Shown in pieces: positions 5,003 through 6,755 of a DNA stretch of 6,755 nucleotides. How positions within the stretch are numbered: position 1 is the first letter of the stretch; each line of letters opens with the position of its first letter. The translations under genes were made by a program, and so were the position numbers. The notes under the pieces are model-generated. The model saw only the letters and a program-made list of their open reading frames with translations, was not told where the DNA came from and searched no databases. Source of the stretch: Acidimicrobiales bacterium (GTDB lineage Bacteria; Actinomycetota; Acidimicrobiia; Acidimicrobiales; SHLQ01); contig JABDJW010000196.1 in NCBI GenBank assembly GCA_013002375.1, positions 1 to 6,755 of the forward strand, read 5' to 3'.

Positions 5003-6166
5003 TCAGATGAGCGAGGGCGTGGGGTTCTCGATGTCGAGCAGCTTGGCCAGCGCTTCGGTGACCATGTTGCCCACCGCTGGGTTCATCTCCTCGGGAACCA
5101 ACCCGGCCTGCACGAGACGATCGCCCAGGCGGATGAAGATCGCGGCGAAGCGCATTGCGCCGAAGACCTCCCAGTAGTGCGGGTTCCGCACCTCACGCCC
5201 CGAGGCTTGTTCGTAGATCGCGATCATCTCCTCGCGGGTCGGGTAACCCTCCATTCGATCGACGCCGATGTCGTCGAAGCTCATGCGATCGAACATCAGC
5301 CACCAGCCGACGTCGGCCTCGGTGGGCGACAGCGCGCACGCCTCCCAATCGACGACAGCGGCGGCCTGATAGTCCTGCCAGATGATGTTGCCGATCCGGG
5401 CATCACCCCAGCTGAGGCCCACCCGTTCGTCGTGCGGATCGTTGGCCACCAACCAGTCGAGCGCGGCATCCATCACCGGATGCGCCCGGCCGTCCAGCTC
5501 GGCGGTACAGAAGTCGCGATAGAGCTGCAGTTGCACCGCCTGGGTCGGCTCGCCGGTGCCGCTCGCGTCGAGCCAGTCGAGACCGGCCGCTCGCCAGTCG
5601 ATGCCGTGGATGCCGGCCATCGCCCCGAGGCCCGAGTCGATCAACCGGCGCCGCTCGGCCGGGGTGGCCTCGTCGACGAGGAAGCCGGCCTCGGTGTAGC
5701 GGGGCGTGTCGGCCGGAACCACGCCGTCGATGAAGTCCATGACGAAGAACGGCTGGCCGAGCAGATCAGCACTCGGCTCGAACGCGACGAGGCCGCAGAT
5801 CGGCACGGCCGAGTTCTGGGCCACCGCGGCCATGATGTCGTGCTGAAGCTGCACCGATACGGCACAGGCCGGGGTCTGCACCGGGAACATGCCACCGTCG
5901 GGAGGTTCGATCCGGCCGACCTGGCGTTGGGTGTGTTCACCCCCGTCTGCGTCGGTCCAGTGCGTGGAGAACATCACGGTTTCATTCGAGAACCCGGTGG
6001 CTTTCGGGATGTCGAGGTCCGTGATCGTGATGTTCGAGCGGTCGGGATAATGCTTCGCGTACCAGGCCGCCAAGGCGTCGTTGTACGCGCTGCGATCCTT
6101 GTGGAATTTGGGCGCACCCATCTCGGAGTCGTCGTCGGCGGTTGCTTCTGGTTCGTCGCTGGGCAT
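5003..6166 (-). CDS. APH/choline-kinase-like phosphotransferase family protein (ACAD10/11 N-domain type)
   Basis: A 387-residue protein of the aminoglycoside-phosphotransferase-like kinase fold, in the subgroup that resembles the kinase domain of ACAD10/11 and commonly sits beside acyl-CoA genes. Seen: GFSNET (58-63), the glycine/phosphate-loop position; VGRIEPPDGGMFP (83-95), where Arg 85 takes the place of the ATP-contacting lysine; PFFVMDFIDGVVP (139-151), the hinge; SWGDARIGN (252-260), the catalytic loop with Asp 255 and Asn 260, where Trp replaces the His of the usual HGD; and VVDWEACALSP (281-291) with metal-binding Asp 283. The first 16 residues are acidic and disordered; Met 16 is an alternative start, but ATG 6166 is preceded by AGGG at 7 nt. 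It is divergent from an acyl-CoA synthetase, suggesting phosphorylation of a hydroxylated acyl or lipid intermediate; an antibiotic-resistance role is unlikely. The substrate is unknown. Confidence 0.9.
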   Translation of the reverse strand: MPSDEPEATADDDSEMGAPKFHKDRSAYNDALAAWYAKHYPDRSNITITDLDIPKATGFSNETVMFSTHWTDADGGEHTQRQVGRIEPPDGGMFPVQTPACAVSVQLQHDIMAAVAQNSAVPICGLVAFEPSADLLGQPFFVMDFIDGVVPADTPRYTEAGFLVDEATPAERRRLIDSGLGAMAGIHGIDWRAAGLDWLDASGTGEPTQAVQLQLYRDFCTAELDGRAHPVMDAALDWLVANDPHDERVGLSWGDARIGNIIWQDYQAAAVVDWEACALSPTEADVGWWLMFDRMSFDDIGVDRMEGYPTREEMIAIYEQASGREVRNPHYWEVFGAMRFAAIFIRLGDRLVQAGLVPEEMNPAVGNMVTEALAKLLDIENPTPSLI

Positions 6167-6172
6167 CGGGTG

Positions 6173-6202
6173 ACCCTATTGCGGTTGGTTCGAGGCCTTC
6201 AA
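6173..6202 (-). promoter_or_regulatory. Probable promoter of the phosphotransferase gene
   Basis: On the minus strand TTGAAG (6202-6197) and TAGGGT (6178-6173) are separated by 18 nt and match the -35/-10 pattern well. The -10 ends 6 nt before ATG 6166, which would give a leaderless mRNA beginning at the start codon. The AGGG inside the same hexamer could instead act as a ribosome binding site for a longer transcript. Confidence 0.45.
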
Positions 6203-6204
6203 GA

Positions 6205-6218
6205 CGTGCGGCCGCACG
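6205..6218. promoter_or_regulatory. 14-bp perfect palindrome, candidate operator
   Basis: CGTGCGGCCGCACG is a perfect dyad in the 136-bp divergent region and sits 2 nt upstream of the putative -35 of the phosphotransferase promoter. A dimeric regulator (TetR or similar) bound here could control both divergent genes. No regulator gene is in the window, and GC-rich palindromes also arise by chance. Confidence 0.4.
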
Positions 6219-6265
6219 AAACCGGTACCACCGGAGGTGATTTCGTTCGGACGACGTCGGGTTTC

Positions 6266-6271
6266 TAGGAT
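6266..6271 (+). promoter_or_regulatory. Possible -10 box of the acyl-CoA synthetase gene
   Basis: TAGGAT fits TAnnnT and would start transcription near 6278, leaving about 25 nt before ATG 6303 with the ribosome binding site inside it. The matching -35 region (around 6241-6248, TTTCGTTC) is poor. Confidence 0.35.
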
Positions 6272-6291
6272 CGGCCCACACCGACATGAGC

Positions 6292-6299
6292 GAAAGGGA
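6292..6299 (+). promoter_or_regulatory. Ribosome binding site of the acyl-CoA synthetase
   Basis: GAAAGGGA ends 3 nt before ATG 6303. The spacing is short but the sequence is the best match nearby, and it excludes ATG 6286, which lies upstream of it in another frame. Confidence 0.5.
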
Positions 6300-6302
6300 C
6301 GC

Positions 6303-6755
6303 ATGGCTCCGATCTACGAAGCATCCTCCTTCTGGGATCTGGTCGAACAACGGGCCGCGACGTCGGCCGACGACCGCTTCTTGTTGCAGGGCGACGACAC
6401 CGTTGTCACGTTCGGTCAGTTTCGCGATCGGGTCGAGCGGGTGGCGGCCGGCCTGGCCGAGCGGGGCATCGTCGAGGGAACGCCAGTGGTGTGGCAGCTG
6501 CCCACCGCGATCGACTCGATCGTGGCCGCCACCGCGCTGAGCCGGCTCGGCGCGGTGCAAACCCCGATCATCCACTTGTACCGGGAGAAGGAGGTCGGCT
6601 TCTGCATCGACCAAGCCAAACCGGCGATGGTCATCGTGCCCGGCACGTGGGGCGGCCATGACTATGTCGCGATGGTCGAGGGCCTGGTCGGCCCGAGTAC
6701 GGCGGACCGCCCCCAGATTCTGGCCATCGATCAGGGACTGCCCGAGGGCGATCCG
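6303..6755 (+). CDS. AMP-dependent acyl-CoA synthetase/ligase, N-terminal part (runs off the window)
   Basis: The frame is open from ATG 6303 to the window end, giving 151 residues with no stop. It is the N-terminal domain of an ANL-superfamily enzyme, which activates a carboxylic acid with ATP to an acyl-adenylate and then forms the acyl-CoA. Typical features are SSFWDLVEQRAATSADDRF (8-26), TFGQFRDRVERVAAGLAERG (36-55), GTPVVWQLPTAIDSIVAATA (59-78) and LSRLGAVQTPIIHLYREKEV (79-98), followed by the strand PAMVIVP. The ATP-binding loop and adenylation motifs lie beyond the end of the window, so chain-length or aromatic specificity cannot be judged. It is divergent from the phosphotransferase with 136 bp between them, a layout that suggests shared control and a common acyl-CoA pathway. 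Confidence 0.9.
   Translation, partial: MAPIYEASSFWDLVEQRAATSADDRFLLQGDDTVVTFGQFRDRVERVAAGLAERGIVEGTPVVWQLPTAIDSIVAATALSRLGAVQTPIIHLYREKEVGFCIDQAKPAMVIVPGTWGGHDYVAMVEGLVGPSTADRPQILAIDQGLPEGDP

Noticed and set aside
5003..6166. Antibiotic-resistance aminoglycoside phosphotransferase
   Set aside because: The sequence fits the acyl-metabolism subgroup (WGDARxGN, VVDWE) and sits beside an acyl-CoA synthetase; there is no mobile or resistance context.
4940..6268. Long plus-strand open frame (442 codons) opposite the phosphotransferase
   Set aside because: It is an antisense shadow caused by GC-rich codon bias; its product is compositionally odd and matches no family I know, while the minus-strand frame has full kinase motifs.
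6286..6540. Short plus-strand frame starting at ATG 6286
   Set aside because: It is out of frame with the acyl-CoA synthetase starting at 6303, which has the family sequence and an RBS.
1..6755. Defence system, mobile element, CRISPR array or biosynthetic cluster
   Set aside because: No transposase, integrase, Cas, toxin-antitoxin, nuclease or megasynthase sequence is visible, and no direct-repeat array beyond the two-unit repeat at 10-43.

Overview
The window looks like ordinary chromosomal DNA from a high-GC actinobacterium. The clues are uniformly GC-rich coding sequence with strong third-position G/C bias, GTG starts, an F420-dependent luciferase-like oxidoreductase of the Rv1855c type, and TAnnnT -10 boxes sitting 5-6 nt before ATG codons (a leaderless arrangement common in Actinobacteria). 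The gene mix (amidohydrolase 2, single-domain Old Yellow Enzyme, F420 enzyme, APH-like kinase, acyl-CoA ligase) resembles lipid or xenobiotic catabolism loci of mycobacteria and Acidimicrobiia. The exact lineage is an inference and was not tested.

Layout. Positions 1-165 are a leader carrying two tandem 17-bp palindromic units. Positions 166-2681 (+) hold a tightly coupled pair: an amidohydrolase-2 protein and, 2 nt after its stop, an FMN-dependent Old Yellow Enzyme family oxidoreductase. This pair meets a minus-strand block tail to tail, and the two final stop codons share one CTAG. Read in its own direction, the minus block is a cold-shock protein (4709-4500), an MBL-fold hydrolase (4472-3558) and an F420-dependent LLM-class oxidoreductase (3511-2678). 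The roughly 290-bp gap 4710-5002 holds the cold-shock leader with a UUCG hairpin and several short palindromes, but no credible gene. A minus-strand APH/ACAD10-like phosphotransferase (6166-5003) is then divergent from a plus-strand acyl-CoA synthetase that starts at 6303 and runs off the window. Their 136-bp shared promoter region contains a 14-bp perfect palindrome.

How the genes may work together. An acyl-CoA ligase beside an APH-like kinase of the ACAD10/11-associated type suggests activation and processing of (hydroxy)acyl substrates. The amidohydrolase/OYE pair suggests hydrolysis or decarboxylation plus enoyl or enone reduction on a shared substrate. The F420 enzyme and MBL hydrolase fit a general catabolic setting, but no substrate can be assigned from sequence. 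I see no mobile element, CRISPR array, rRNA, tRNA or defence cassette. No clearly new multi-gene system is visible; the most interesting signals are regulatory-scale structures (10-43, 2650-2702, 4751-4768, 6205-6218).
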